Of a DNA stretch of 64,000 nt, positions 25,420 to 33,018 are shown piece by piece. The stretch is from assembly GCF_041287255.1 (NCBI RefSeq), contig NZ_JBGGTX010000003.1:558001-622000 (forward strand), written 5' to 3'. The notes beneath the pieces are model-generated. The model did not search any database, was not told the origin of the DNA, and saw only the letters and a program-made list of their open reading frames with translations. The stretch comes from Tamlana flava (GTDB lineage Bacteria > Bacteroidota > Bacteroidia > Flavobacteriales > Flavobacteriaceae). Each line of letters starts with the position of its first letter. Positions within the stretch are counted from its first letter, which is position 1. Both the position numbers and the translations under genes were made by a program.

Positions 25420-27255
25420 ATGAGTAAGCCACAAGATATAGGTTTAGTATCTGCCAAAGAAGTGGCCAAAGCCATTCAGTTGGACAAATATGGTTTTACA
25501 GGCACCTTTATTGGATGGCTTTTAATGAAGCTTCTTAAAATATCTACGTTAAATAAAATTTACAAGCGGAATAAGCACCTTAATGAACTTGAGTTTTTAA
25601 ATGCTATTTTGGACGACTTTAAAATTAAGTTTGAAATTCCAGAAGAAGATTTAAAGCGCTTACCAAAAGACGGGGCATACATTACCATATCAAACCACCC
25701 GCTTGGTGGTATTGATGGCGTTCTCCTATTAAAATTAATGCTGGAACAACGCAAGGATTTTAAAATAATAGCCAATTTTTTACTTCACCGTATAGAGCCG
25801 TTAGTTCCGTTCATCATGCCTGTAAATCCTTTTGAGGACAGAAAGGATGCCAAATCGAGTGTAGCAGGTTTTAAAAATTCCATTCTTCATCTAAGGGAAG
25901 GACATCCGTTAGGTATTTTCCCTGCTGGTGAAGTATCAACCTATCGTGATGGCAAACTGGTGGTGGACAGACCTTGGGAAGAAGCCGCCATGAAATTGGT
26001 AAAAAAAGCCGAAGTGCCCGTGGTTCCTATTTATTTTCACGCTAAAAACAGCAAGCTATTTTATAAACTTTCAAAAATTAGCGACACCTTTAGAACAGCA
26101 AAACTGCCTTCAGAATTATTGACCCAAAAACGACGAACAATAAAAGTTCGGATTGGAAGACCAATTTCCGTGGAAGACCAAAAAGAACATGTTGGTCTGG
26201 AAGAATTCAGTGAATTTTTAAGACGAAAAACATACATGCTCTCCAATGCTTTTGAAGATAAACCCAAAATATTGGATAACATTTCTTCAACATTAAAAAC
26301 CCCAAAAACCCCAAAAAACATAGTTACTCCGGTTGATTCTGCTATAATGCTGAAAGAAGTTGAAACACTAAGAAAGGAGGATTTGCGGCTATTGGAGAGT
26401 AAAAATTATGAAGTGTTTTTGGCCCAAGCCCAAAAAATACCAAATATACTTAGGGAGATTGGTCGCTTGCGTGAAATTACTTTTAGAGAGGTTGGAGAAG
26501 GCACTAACGAAGCTATAGACCTTGATACTTTTGATAATTATTACCACCATATGTTCCTATGGGATAATGAAAACAACATCATTGCAGGTGCATATAGAAT
26601 GGGGTTAGGGTCGCAAATTTTTCAGAGATACGGCATTAATGGGTTTTACCTTCAAGACCTATTTCGATTTGAGCCCGAGCTTTATAAAATGATGAGCGAA
26701 TCCATTGAAATGGGACGTGCCTTCATCATAAAAGAATATCAGCAAAAACCCATGCCCTTATTTTTGCTTTGGAAAGGCATCGTTCACACCACGCTACGCT
26801 ACCCCGAACATAACTTTTTAATTGGAGGCGTCAGCATTAGCAACCAGTTTTCAAATTTCTCAAAATCATTGATGATTGAGTTTATGAAATCGCATTATTA
26901 CGACCCTTATATAGCACAATATGTGAGACCTAAAAAAGAATTTAAGGTGAAGTTAAAAGACGCCGACAAAGATTTTGTTTTTGATGAAACCGAAGCCGAT
27001 TTGAACAAATTCGATAAAATTATTGACGAAATAGAACCAGGAGCATTGCGCTTACCCGTATTACTCAAAAAATACATAAAACAAAATGCAAAGCTGGTAG
27101 CCTTTAATGTTGACCCTTTATTTAACAACTCAGTAGACGGGTTAATGTACATTAAAATTGCTGATCTACCTGAAAGTACCGTACGCCCCGTTATGGAGGA
27201 ATTTCAAGCCGAATTGGAACGCAAGTTTAACAACAACGGCCATAACGAAAATTAA
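25420..27255 (+). CDS. Bifunctional acyltransferase, OlsF-like (ornithine/amino-acid lipid synthesis)
   Basis: 611 residues with two acyltransferase domains. The N-terminal half is a PlsC-type O-acyltransferase: NHPLGGIDG (H93 and D99) is the catalytic block and FPAGEVST (about 171-178) the phosphate-binding block. The C-terminal half (about 340-560) is a GNAT/OlsB-type N-acyltransferase with LREITFREVGEGT, LWDNENNIIAGAYRMG and MGRAFI. This fused order matches OlsF, described in Flavobacterium johnsoniae and Serratia, which makes ornithine lipids by itself. The acyl acceptor (ornithine, glycine or lysine) cannot be told from sequence. It overlaps the convergent arsC gene by 4 bases. Confidence 0.83.
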   Translation: MSKPQDIGLVSAKEVAKAIQLDKYGFTGTFIGWLLMKLLKISTLNKIYKRNKHLNELEFLNAILDDFKIKFEIPEEDLKRLPKDGAYITISNHPLGGIDGVLLLKLMLEQRKDFKIIANFLLHRIEPLVPFIMPVNPFEDRKDAKSSVAGFKNSILHLREGHPLGIFPAGEVSTYRDGKLVVDRPWEEAAMKLVKKAEVPVVPIYFHAKNSKLFYKLSKISDTFRTAKLPSELLTQKRRTIKVRIGRPISVEDQKEHVGLEEFSEFLRRKTYMLSNAFEDKPKILDNISSTLKTPKTPKNIVTPVDSAIMLKEVETLRKEDLRLLESKNYEVFLAQAQKIPNILREIGRLREITFREVGEGTNEAIDLDTFDNYYHHMFLWDNENNIIAGAYRMGLGSQIFQRYGINGFYLQDLFRFEPELYKMMSESIEMGRAFIIKEYQQKPMPLFLLWKGIVHTTLRYPEHNFLIGGVSISNQFSNFSKSLMIEFMKSHYYDPYIAQYVRPKKEFKVKLKDADKDFVFDETEADLNKFDKIIDEIEPGALRLPVLLKKYIKQNAKLVAFNVDPLFNNSVDGLMYIKIADLPESTVRPVMEEFQAELERKFNNNGHNEN

Positions 27256-27689
27256 GCCACTTTATCTCCGCTTAAATATTCTTCAACAAATTTCTTAAAA
27301 TATGCTTTTATTTCCTCTCTGGCTTTTAAAAATGCTGCATGCTTTTCAACTTCCGTCCCCACTAACTTTGATGGGTCATAAAAATTATGATGCAATCTTA
27401 TTGCATTTTTGCTTGGAATAAAAGGGCAGTTTTCGTTGGCATGGTTGCAAACAGTAATGATGAAATCAAAATCCACATCAGAATATTCATCAACATGGTT
27501 TGAGGTATGGTGGTCAATGCTAATGCCGTCTTCCTTCATTATGGCAGCAGCTCCGGGGTTAATTCCATGAGTTTCAATTCCTGCACTGTAAACCATTACC
27601 TTTCTTTTATCTAAAAAATGGTTTAAATATCCGTGTGCCATTTGGCTTCTACAGGAATTTCCTGTGCACAATACTAAAATGTTTATCAT
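27252..27689 (-). CDS. arsC: Arsenate reductase, low-molecular-weight phosphatase fold
   Basis: 145 residues. The P-loop C8-TGNSC-R14 is the CX5R signature of LMW tyrosine phosphatases; extra cysteines C13, C81 and C88 (CNHANENC) form the redox relay of thioredoxin-coupled arsenate reductases, and DPSKLVG supplies the late aspartate. It reduces arsenate to arsenite. It is the last gene of arsR-DUF6428-GNAT-arsC. No arsenite efflux pump is in the window. Function is well supported by motif plus context. Confidence 0.9.
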   Translation of the reverse strand: MINILVLCTGNSCRSQMAHGYLNHFLDKRKVMVYSAGIETHGINPGAAAIMKEDGISIDHHTSNHVDEYSDVDFDFIITVCNHANENCPFIPSKNAIRLHHNFYDPSKLVGTEVEKHAAFLKAREEIKAYFKKFVEEYLSGDKVA

Positions 27690-27707
27690 TTTTCTCTATA
27701 ATTCCTT

Positions 27708-28199
27708 TTAATCTATCTTTTTGCTTCTCCTTTCCAAAAGTTGATTGTCGTACCATTTACCGTTAAGTTTCCCTATTTTTTCTCGAACACCAACCATTCT
27801 GAATCCGCATTTTTTATGCAAATTGATACTGGCTTTATTTTCAGAAAAAATATTGGCTTGCAATGTCCAAAATCCCTGGGCTTCACTTTCTTTAATAAGG
27901 GATTTCAGTGATGATTCACCAATGCGTTTTCCTTTAAATCCATTTGAAACGTACACGCTAACTTCTGCTACCCCTCTGTAAACTTGCCGTTTAGACACTT
28001 GCGATAAAACGGCAAACCCAACCACCCCATTTTTAACAACTGCAACAGTTCTGCAACTAGAAAGGTATTTGGTATCCCATTCGTCCCAATTTGGACATTC
28101 TGTTTCAAAAGTGGCTACACCTGTGTCTATGCCATCAGAATATATTTTTGAAACAGCACCCCAATCAGTTTTCTGTAATGGCTTAACAGCAATTTCCAT
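27708..28199 (-). CDS. GNAT acetyltransferase, ArsN1/phosphinothricin type
   Basis: 163 residues from ATG 28199 (MEIAVKPLQKTDW); the longer open frame to 28292 lies inside the upstream gene and is not credible. IYSDGIDTGVATFETECP, the motif GFKGKRIGESSLKSLIKESE and LHKKCGFRMVGVREKIG are typical of the phosphinothricin acetyltransferase family, which includes ArsN1 enzymes that N-acetylate the organoarsenical antibiotic arsinothricin. Its start overlaps the DUF6428 gene by 17 bases, and arsC follows. The operon context favours ArsN1, but the substrate is an inference. Confidence 0.78.
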   Translation of the reverse strand: MEIAVKPLQKTDWGAVSKIYSDGIDTGVATFETECPNWDEWDTKYLSSCRTVAVVKNGVVGFAVLSQVSKRQVYRGVAEVSVYVSNGFKGKRIGESSLKSLIKESEAQGFWTLQANIFSENKASINLHKKCGFRMVGVREKIGKLNGKWYDNQLLERRSKKID

Positions 28200-28680
28200 T
28201 TGGTGAACAGCAAGGCTCATCATTTTCATAAACTGGCTGCAAAACCTCTGGTGCACCACAAATCTCTCTTGCTTTGCAATCTGTTTTTTCAACGGCTAAT
28301 TTAACTATTAGTTTGTTACCATTTATTTCGAAATCGTTAACAAATAACTGTGCAATATGAAATGTAGTGTTACTGTACTCAAATTTCACTTCAGCGTTTA
28401 TATCATAAGGCTTCATCTTTCCTACTTTCTTCAGAATCCCCAAAGCCTTGAGTACGGACATATATTCCGTTTTACCCAACTCACTGGGGCTTTCCCATAG
28501 TTGGATAATTGTTTCATTCCAATTATCAGTTTGAGAACCACAATCAACAGAATCTATTTTAATATGCTTCACCTCTGTTATATGATAATTAGCCCCAACT
28601 AATAAGCCTGGTTTGTATTCGAACAACAATGATTTGTCTTTATGGTCTTCCAATACTTTGAATAATTCTTGTGTTTTCAT
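28183..28680 (-). CDS. DUF6428 protein of the ars operon
   Basis: 165 residues. I recognise the DUF6428 family, commonly coupled to ArsR in flavobacteria. The N-terminus (MKTQELFKVLEDHKDKSL) and the middle (KHIKIDSVDCGSQTDNWNET) are typical. The C-terminus is cysteine-rich, with C residues around 134-139 and a final EPCCSPNGNCC. This could bind As(III) or another soft metal. The precise role is unknown. It lies 43 bases after arsR and overlaps the acetyltransferase gene. Confidence 0.78.
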   Translation of the reverse strand: MKTQELFKVLEDHKDKSLLFEYKPGLLVGANYHITEVKHIKIDSVDCGSQTDNWNETIIQLWESPSELGKTEYMSVLKALGILKKVGKMKPYDINAEVKFEYSNTTFHIAQLFVNDFEINGNKLIVKLAVEKTDCKAREICGAPEVLQPVYENDEPCCSPNGNCC

Positions 28681-28723
28681 ATAATTTTTTATATTTAAAT
28701 GAATTGCTAATGCCTAATATAGG

Positions 28724-29047
28724 CTAGCAACAATTAGATTTTGTATTATTAAAAAAGGTGTTTAATTGATTTTGTATTTCTGTCCAGCGTTCTACATCAA
28801 TACAGTAGCACATGCTTTTGCCTTCAACTTCGCCTTTTAAAAGCCCGATGCTTTTCAGTTCTTTCAAGTGTTGTGAAACAGTGGCTTGGGCTAGACCAAT
28901 TTCTTCAACCAAATCATTGCAAATGCATGCATTTTGATTGCTTATATATTGCAAAATGGCCACACGTGCAGGATGACCAAGTACTTTAAAAAACTGGGCC
29001 AAGTCATTTTGCTTTTCTGTAAATATTTGTGTTTTGGTGACTCCCAT
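28724..29047 (-). CDS. arsR: ArsR-family metalloregulatory repressor
   Basis: 107 residues with a winged helix-turn-helix (LVEEIGLAQATVSQHLKELKSIGLL, about 46-70). C41 and C43 (NACICND) sit just before the recognition helix, and the protein ends in CC (SNCC); these are candidate arsenite ligands. It heads the four-gene operon and probably represses it through the palindrome at 29059. Family assignment is secure; the inducing metal is inferred from arsC. Confidence 0.92.
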   Translation of the reverse strand: MGVTKTQIFTEKQNDLAQFFKVLGHPARVAILQYISNQNACICNDLVEEIGLAQATVSQHLKELKSIGLLKGEVEGKSMCYCIDVERWTEIQNQLNTFFNNTKSNCC

Positions 29048-29058
29048 AATTAATTTAT

Positions 29059-29070
29059 ATATTGCAATAT
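29059..29070. promoter_or_regulatory. Palindrome upstream of arsR, candidate operator
   Basis: ATATTGCAATAT is a perfect 12-bp palindrome 12 bases before the arsR start. ArsR proteins bind such dyads over their own promoters. A -7-like TAATATTG overlaps its left half on the minus strand. Confidence 0.5.
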
Positions 29071-29089
29071 TACGATGTTAATTTGAAAT

Positions 29090-29124
29090 AAAAAAGCCAA
29101 AACTGATTTTTTGGCCTTTTTTTA
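29090..29124 (-). terminator. Terminator after the membrane protein gene (29129)
   Basis: GCCAAAA (29096-29102) pairs with TTTTGGC (29109-29115). The A-run at 29090-29095 gives a U-run on the minus strand; a T-run on the other side could act for plus-strand readthrough. Confidence 0.75.
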
Positions 29125-29128
29125 ATTT

Positions 29129-29584
29129 TTATAATGCTTTAAACCAATCTTGAAAATGTGCTCCCAACATAGGTGTAAGTTTCTTTTCTCCGCTTAATGC
29201 TCCCACTAAACTCATTATCCAAAGTATTAAAACTAAGATCCAACCTATAACATTAATTAACGGTATAAAACTTAGAATTAAACCGATCAATCCAATTCCC
29301 AATACTTGGCGAATATAAAATGAACCTAGTTCTGTTTTATTACTGCTATTCATTACCAAAGCAATTACCCAACCGATTAACGTAATGTGAGCAATTATAG
29401 CCACATTTTTACCATCACTCAACACTTCCTTGACCTCTTCAGCAAACTCAGATGCAGCCTCTTTGGCATCCTCGGCAAACTCTTTGGCTTTTTCACTAGT
29501 TTTATTGGCAGCTTTTTTTGCGCCATCTTTAGCATCGCCTAACATATCGTTTAGGTCGTCGCTTAAATTTTTTTCATCAGACAT
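29129..29584 (-). CDS. Small membrane protein with charged helical N-terminus (DUF4870-like)
   Basis: 151 residues. Residues 1-52 are a highly charged Ala/Lys/Glu helix (AKEFAEDAKEAASEFAEEVK), similar to LEA- or YtxH-type stress proteins. The remainder has two to three membrane segments (NVAIIAHITLIGWVIALVM, LGIGLIGLILSFIPLI, GWILVLILWIMSLVGAL) ordered as in DUF4870/Tic20-like proteins. The function is unknown; a membrane stress role is only a guess. It ends in its own terminator and is preceded by a decayed small gene. Confidence 0.7.
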   Translation of the reverse strand: MSDEKNLSDDLNDMLGDAKDGAKKAANKTSEKAKEFAEDAKEAASEFAEEVKEVLSDGKNVAIIAHITLIGWVIALVMNSSNKTELGSFYIRQVLGIGLIGLILSFIPLINVIGWILVLILWIMSLVGALSGEKKLTPMLGAHFQDWFKAL

Positions 29585-29668
29585 AATTTTAAATTTTTGG
29601 TTAGAATATTCCTTATAAAGGTACTAAAAAATTAAATCGGTTTCAATTAGTTATTAATCAATTGAATG

Positions 29669-29807
29669 TCATTTTTCATTGAACAAACTCTTAATAAACC
29701 CTTTTGTTTTGTCATAAACTTCCGTTATTTACCCTTTAGCTTCATCGGCAAAATAATCCAATTTTTCATTGGCTTCTTCAGCTAAAATTTTTGTTTTTTG
29801 TTGACAT
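29669..29807 (-). pseudogene. Decayed 46-residue charged-helix protein
   Basis: Reading one frame gives KILAEEANEKLDYFADEAKG, a stop, ITEVYDKTKGFIKSLFNEK, then the natural stop at 29669. An ATG at 29807 (MSTKNK) is out of frame by one base at an A6 tract. Removing one A would restore MSTKTKILAEEA. So there are two lesions, a +1 slip and an internal TAA. The composition resembles the N-terminal helix of the neighbour at 29129. It accounts for most of the 283-base gap here. Confidence 0.55.
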
Positions 29808-29866
29808 GGTTTACAATTTTATACCTATTAGTATGTCAACTTCTCATTCTGTTACAACCTTGATCA

Positions 29867-30631
29867 TTACCTAAATAACATGATAACACCTCCAAGGGCA
29901 GTGACAATTAAAATAAAACGCCGATAATTGACATTGGAAATTAATCTAACTATACGCGCACCCAAGAAAAAGCCAATGACAACTGGAGGGATAAGCACAG
30001 AATTGATCACCAAAGTTTCTGCGGTTACAGTTTTCCACACAAGAATATGAAAGGGAAGCTTAAATACATTTATAATGAAGAACAACCATGCCGCAGTACC
30101 TATAAATTCATTTTTAGGAAACCTAATAGCAAGAAAATATATGTTGGAAATTGGCCCGGCTAAATTACCTATCATCGTTGTGAAACCCGCCAAAAACCCC
30201 ATTATAATACCAAATATTTTGTTTTTTGGAACGTTGGCAGATTTTCTGTGTTCAGTATAAAACATGATAAGGACCGAGGCAATTATGGTAACAGCCATTA
30301 GCCTTTTAAATACCATTTCAGAAATATCGTTACCTACCCAAACACCAACCAAAACGCCAACTATCATCCATGGAACAAGTTTTTTTATAATATGCCATTT
30401 AACATGATGGTAGTAATAGGTTACCGCAAAAATGTCAGCCACAATAAGCATGGGAAGCAAAACACCTGTAGAGGCCTTTTCACCGAAAACAAATGCCAAA
30501 ATAACGACGATGATGATGCCAATGCCTTTAATGCCAGATTTTGAAAGTCCCAATAAAAAAACCGCAAAACTGATGGCCAGCCATTGCAATGCAGTTAAAT
30601 GATACGACTGAAGTATTTCTAAGTAAGACAA
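29867..30631 (-). CDS. TauE/SafE-family permease
   Basis: 254 residues with about eight membrane segments. The family signature appears as LLGLSKSGIKGIGIIIV near the N-terminus and GFLAGFTTMIGNLAGPISNIYFLA in the middle. TauE/SafE proteins export small sulfur-containing anions such as sulfite or sulfoacetate; specificity is not deducible. The start is a TTG (30631), with a stop just upstream in frame and no ATG that keeps the first helix. It is probably last in a run with two VOC genes and a DUF1801 gene. Confidence 0.85.
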   Translation of the reverse strand: MSYLEILQSYHLTALQWLAISFAVFLLGLSKSGIKGIGIIIVVILAFVFGEKASTGVLLPMLIVADIFAVTYYYHHVKWHIIKKLVPWMIVGVLVGVWVGNDISEMVFKRLMAVTIIASVLIMFYTEHRKSANVPKNKIFGIIMGFLAGFTTMIGNLAGPISNIYFLAIRFPKNEFIGTAAWLFFIINVFKLPFHILVWKTVTAETLVINSVLIPPVVIGFFLGARIVRLISNVNYRRFILIVTALGGVIMLFR

Positions 30632-30653
30632 TGGTTATTTTTTGAAAACGAAT

Positions 30654-31040
30654 TTACAAAAAAGCACTATCAACAGGTTCCCAAAGCTCTATTTTATTCC
30701 CATCGTTATCGAGTATCCAGCCAAATTTTCCGTATTCGTATTCCTCAACTTCGCCAACAACAGTAACATCTTCTTCTTTTAAAACCTTCAGCAATTCATG
30801 TAAATTCTCCACTCTATAATTAAACACAAACTCCTTTTTTGAAGGCCGGTAATATCTAGTATCTTTAGGAAAAGGGCTCCATTGGTTTGAACAACCATTG
30901 CCCTCTTTATCTTTCCACCAAAAGGTACAACCATAATGGTTGGTATTAAACCCTAAATGCCTTTTGCACCAATATTTTGTGGCTTTTGGGTCTTTGGTTT
31001 TAAAAAACAAGCCTCCAATGCCAGTTGCTCGCCTTTTCAT
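30654..31040 (-). CDS. VOC-superfamily protein
   Basis: 128 residues forming one glyoxalase/bleomycin-resistance (VOC) module pair: RATGIGGLFFKTKDPKATKYWCKRHLGF at the start, EEYEYGKFGWILDNDGNKIELWEP at the end. The terminal glutamate (KIELWEP) is a possible metal ligand. The substrate is unknown. It lies 12 bases after another VOC gene. Confidence 0.85.
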   Translation of the reverse strand: MKRRATGIGGLFFKTKDPKATKYWCKRHLGFNTNHYGCTFWWKDKEGNGCSNQWSPFPKDTRYYRPSKKEFVFNYRVENLHELLKVLKEEDVTVVGEVEEYEYGKFGWILDNDGNKIELWEPVDSAFL

Positions 31041-31052
31041 TTTTTTGAGGGT

Positions 31053-31424
31053 TTAAACATGTTGATCAATAAGTATGGTATTCCCATCGGGGTCATACAA
31101 CACTATACTTGCTGGCCCAGAAGCGGTTTCGTCAGTTTCGCTTTCTAAAGGGATATTGTTGCTTTTTAAATGTTTTTGAATACTTCTAACATCATCAAAA
31201 GGTTCCACCTTGTTGGCATTTTCATCCCAGCCTGGGATAAAGGTTAAAATATTTTGTTCGAACATGCCTTGAAATATTCCAATTAATGGGTTGCCATTTT
31301 TCATGATGAGATAATTCATGGCCAAATCACCAGCGAACTTTTTAAACCCAATGGTTTCATAAAATTGTTTTGACCTCTTGAGGTCTTTCACGTTTAAGCT
31401 TACTGAAAATACTCCTAGTTTCAT
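31053..31424 (-). CDS. VOC-superfamily protein, lactoylglutathione-lyase-like
   Basis: 123 residues from ATG 31424 (MKLGVFSVSLNVKDLKRSKQFYETIGF); the longer frame runs into the DUF1801 gene. It has the beta-alpha-beta-beta-beta VOC arrangement and ends SIVLYDPDGNTILIDQHV. The enzymatic role is unknown; related flavobacterial proteins are usually annotated only as VOC. It sits 14 bases after the DUF1801 gene. Confidence 0.83.
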   Translation of the reverse strand: MKLGVFSVSLNVKDLKRSKQFYETIGFKKFAGDLAMNYLIMKNGNPLIGIFQGMFEQNILTFIPGWDENANKVEPFDDVRSIQKHLKSNNIPLESETDETASGPASIVLYDPDGNTILIDQHV

Positions 31425-31438
31425 AATATTGATTTTAA

Positions 31439-31897
31439 TTATTTCTCTTTGGTGTTGGTCTCGTAAATCGAAATCCATTCGTCCACAGAAATTTTTTGGC
31501 ACAATTCGGCAATCAAACCATACGGAATATCATCAACTTTTTTAAACCGAATACAACTTTTTCCCATGTCTAATTTTCTATTACTGTGCTTTGGAAATTC
31601 TGAAACAAACCAATCATGAATTTCTGGAATGGCATAAATACCAATGTGGTAAAAGTTTATTGAATGTTTTTGGGATGCGAAACTCATAAAAGGCAATGGC
31701 TCTTTTGGGTTGCAATGATAACCATCTGGATAAATAGAATGTGGCACAAAATATCCAACCATACCATATTGAATGCCTTCTTGAAACCCTTTAGGCAAGT
31801 TTCCTTTTATAACCTTTCTCAATTTTTTTAATGCAATATGACGTTCTTCAGGAGCTTGACTTATGTAATCTTCAGGAGAATTGGCATTGTATTGCAT
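31439..31897 (-). CDS. DUF1801-domain protein
   Basis: 152 residues. ISQAPEERHIALKKLRKVI at the N-terminus, GFQEGIQYGMVGYFVP, and KLDMGKSCIRFKKVDDIPYGLIAEL at the C-terminus fit the DUF1801 (YdhG-like) family, a small alpha-beta fold without a known biochemical role. It appears to be the first gene of DUF1801-VOC-VOC-TauE. A 14-bp palindrome lies 78 bases upstream. Confidence 0.85.
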   Translation of the reverse strand: MQYNANSPEDYISQAPEERHIALKKLRKVIKGNLPKGFQEGIQYGMVGYFVPHSIYPDGYHCNPKEPLPFMSFASQKHSINFYHIGIYAIPEIHDWFVSEFPKHSNRKLDMGKSCIRFKKVDDIPYGLIAELCQKISVDEWISIYETNTKEK

Positions 31898-31974
31898 AAT
31901 GAAAACCTTAGAGAACTAAATTTAGTAAATTTCCCTCGTTAATCAGGATTTAACTACTTTAAGGCTTGGCCTAA

Positions 31975-31988
31975 CACTAATATTAGTG
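31975..31988. promoter_or_regulatory. Perfect 14-bp palindrome upstream of DUF1801 operon
   Basis: CACTAATATTAGTG reads the same on both strands. It lies in the 103-base gap between the dehydrogenase gene's 3' end and the DUF1801 gene's start. No T-run follows, so an operator is more likely than a terminator. Confidence 0.4.
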
Positions 31989-32000
31989 ACCTTAAATTCT

Positions 32001-32948
32001 CTAAGAGTTGGTCGTAGAGTAGTTTGCTTTTATCTTATCTACAATGGTTTGTGCCAACTTTTCTTTGCTTTCAACCGTCCAACCAGCAATGTGAGGTGTG
32101 AGCAAAACATTTTTAGCTTCAATTAAATATTGGAAAGCCTCAGGCAAATTAGAAGAAAATAAATGTTCAAAGGAAGCCTTTTCATACTCCAGAACATCCA
32201 ATCCGGCGCCCAAAACTTTGCCAGATTTTAATGCATCAACTAAATCTAAAGTAACAACGCTTTTACCCCGAGCCGTATTTACAAACCAAAACGGTTTTTT
32301 AAACTGGTTGATAAAATCAGTATTTACCATGTCAACCGTTAAAGGTGTTTGTGGTGTGTGCAAACTTACTATATCAACCTTCTCTTGAAACTCCTTAAGC
32401 GAAACTTGTTTTGCATTTTTATCGCCAACATCGTCCTTAATATCATAGCATAAAACGGCAACATCAAAACCTTTAAGCTTTTTGGCAAAAGCTTTGCCCA
32501 TATTGCCATAGCCAATTATGCCCACTGTTTTTCCATCAAGTTCAATACCTCTATTATCCTCACGTAGCCATTTTCCCTCCCTAACTTCGGCATCGGCCTT
32601 ATTTAGCTTATTGAATAAAGACAGTAACATACCTAAAGCGTGTTCTCCGACGGCATTGCGGTTACCTTCTGGTGCTGATATCAAATAAACTCCTTTTTTT
32701 TCCGCATAATCGCAATCTATATTTTCGAGACCCGCTCCAACCCTACCAATAAATTTCAGGTTTATTGCTGCATCTAAAAATTGTTTATCTATTGTAAATC
32801 GGCTTCGTAAAATAACGCCGTCGTAATTTTTAATTTTCTTTTCTATATCCACTTTTGAGGACGAATAATCTTCATCATTTTGAAAACCTAACTGATTTAA
32901 TTGATCAATTATCAGCGCATGGTTAGTATCAAGGTGAAGGATTTTCAT
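32001..32948 (-). CDS. D-isomer 2-hydroxyacid dehydrogenase
   Basis: 315 residues. The Rossmann motif GIIGYGNMGKAF is at about 143-154, the catalytic Arg in VNTARGKSVV and the catalytic His in TPHIAGWTVES. Closest in style to D-3-phosphoglycerate dehydrogenase (SerA) without the C-terminal ACT domain. It might catalyse the first step of serine synthesis or reduce glyoxylate or another keto acid. No serB/serC is nearby to decide. Confidence 0.88.
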   Translation of the reverse strand: MKILHLDTNHALIIDQLNQLGFQNDEDYSSSKVDIEKKIKNYDGVILRSRFTIDKQFLDAAINLKFIGRVGAGLENIDCDYAEKKGVYLISAPEGNRNAVGEHALGMLLSLFNKLNKADAEVREGKWLREDNRGIELDGKTVGIIGYGNMGKAFAKKLKGFDVAVLCYDIKDDVGDKNAKQVSLKEFQEKVDIVSLHTPQTPLTVDMVNTDFINQFKKPFWFVNTARGKSVVTLDLVDALKSGKVLGAGLDVLEYEKASFEHLFSSNLPEAFQYLIEAKNVLLTPHIAGWTVESKEKLAQTIVDKIKANYSTTNS

Positions 32949-33018
32949 AGTGACTGGAAAAGTGAAAGAAAGGCTTATTTAATTATTTAAATAAAATTAC
33001 ATGAAATCATGATAAGAT

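Noticed and set aside
28199..28292. Upstream extension of the ArsN-like acetyltransferase
   Set aside because: The extra 31 residues lie in the coding part of DUF6428 and lack family similarity; ATG 28199 starts the domain properly.
29867..31897. TauE-VOC-VOC-DUF1801 run as a defence island
   Set aside because: None of these families is known from defence systems, and there is no nuclease, methylase or mobile element.
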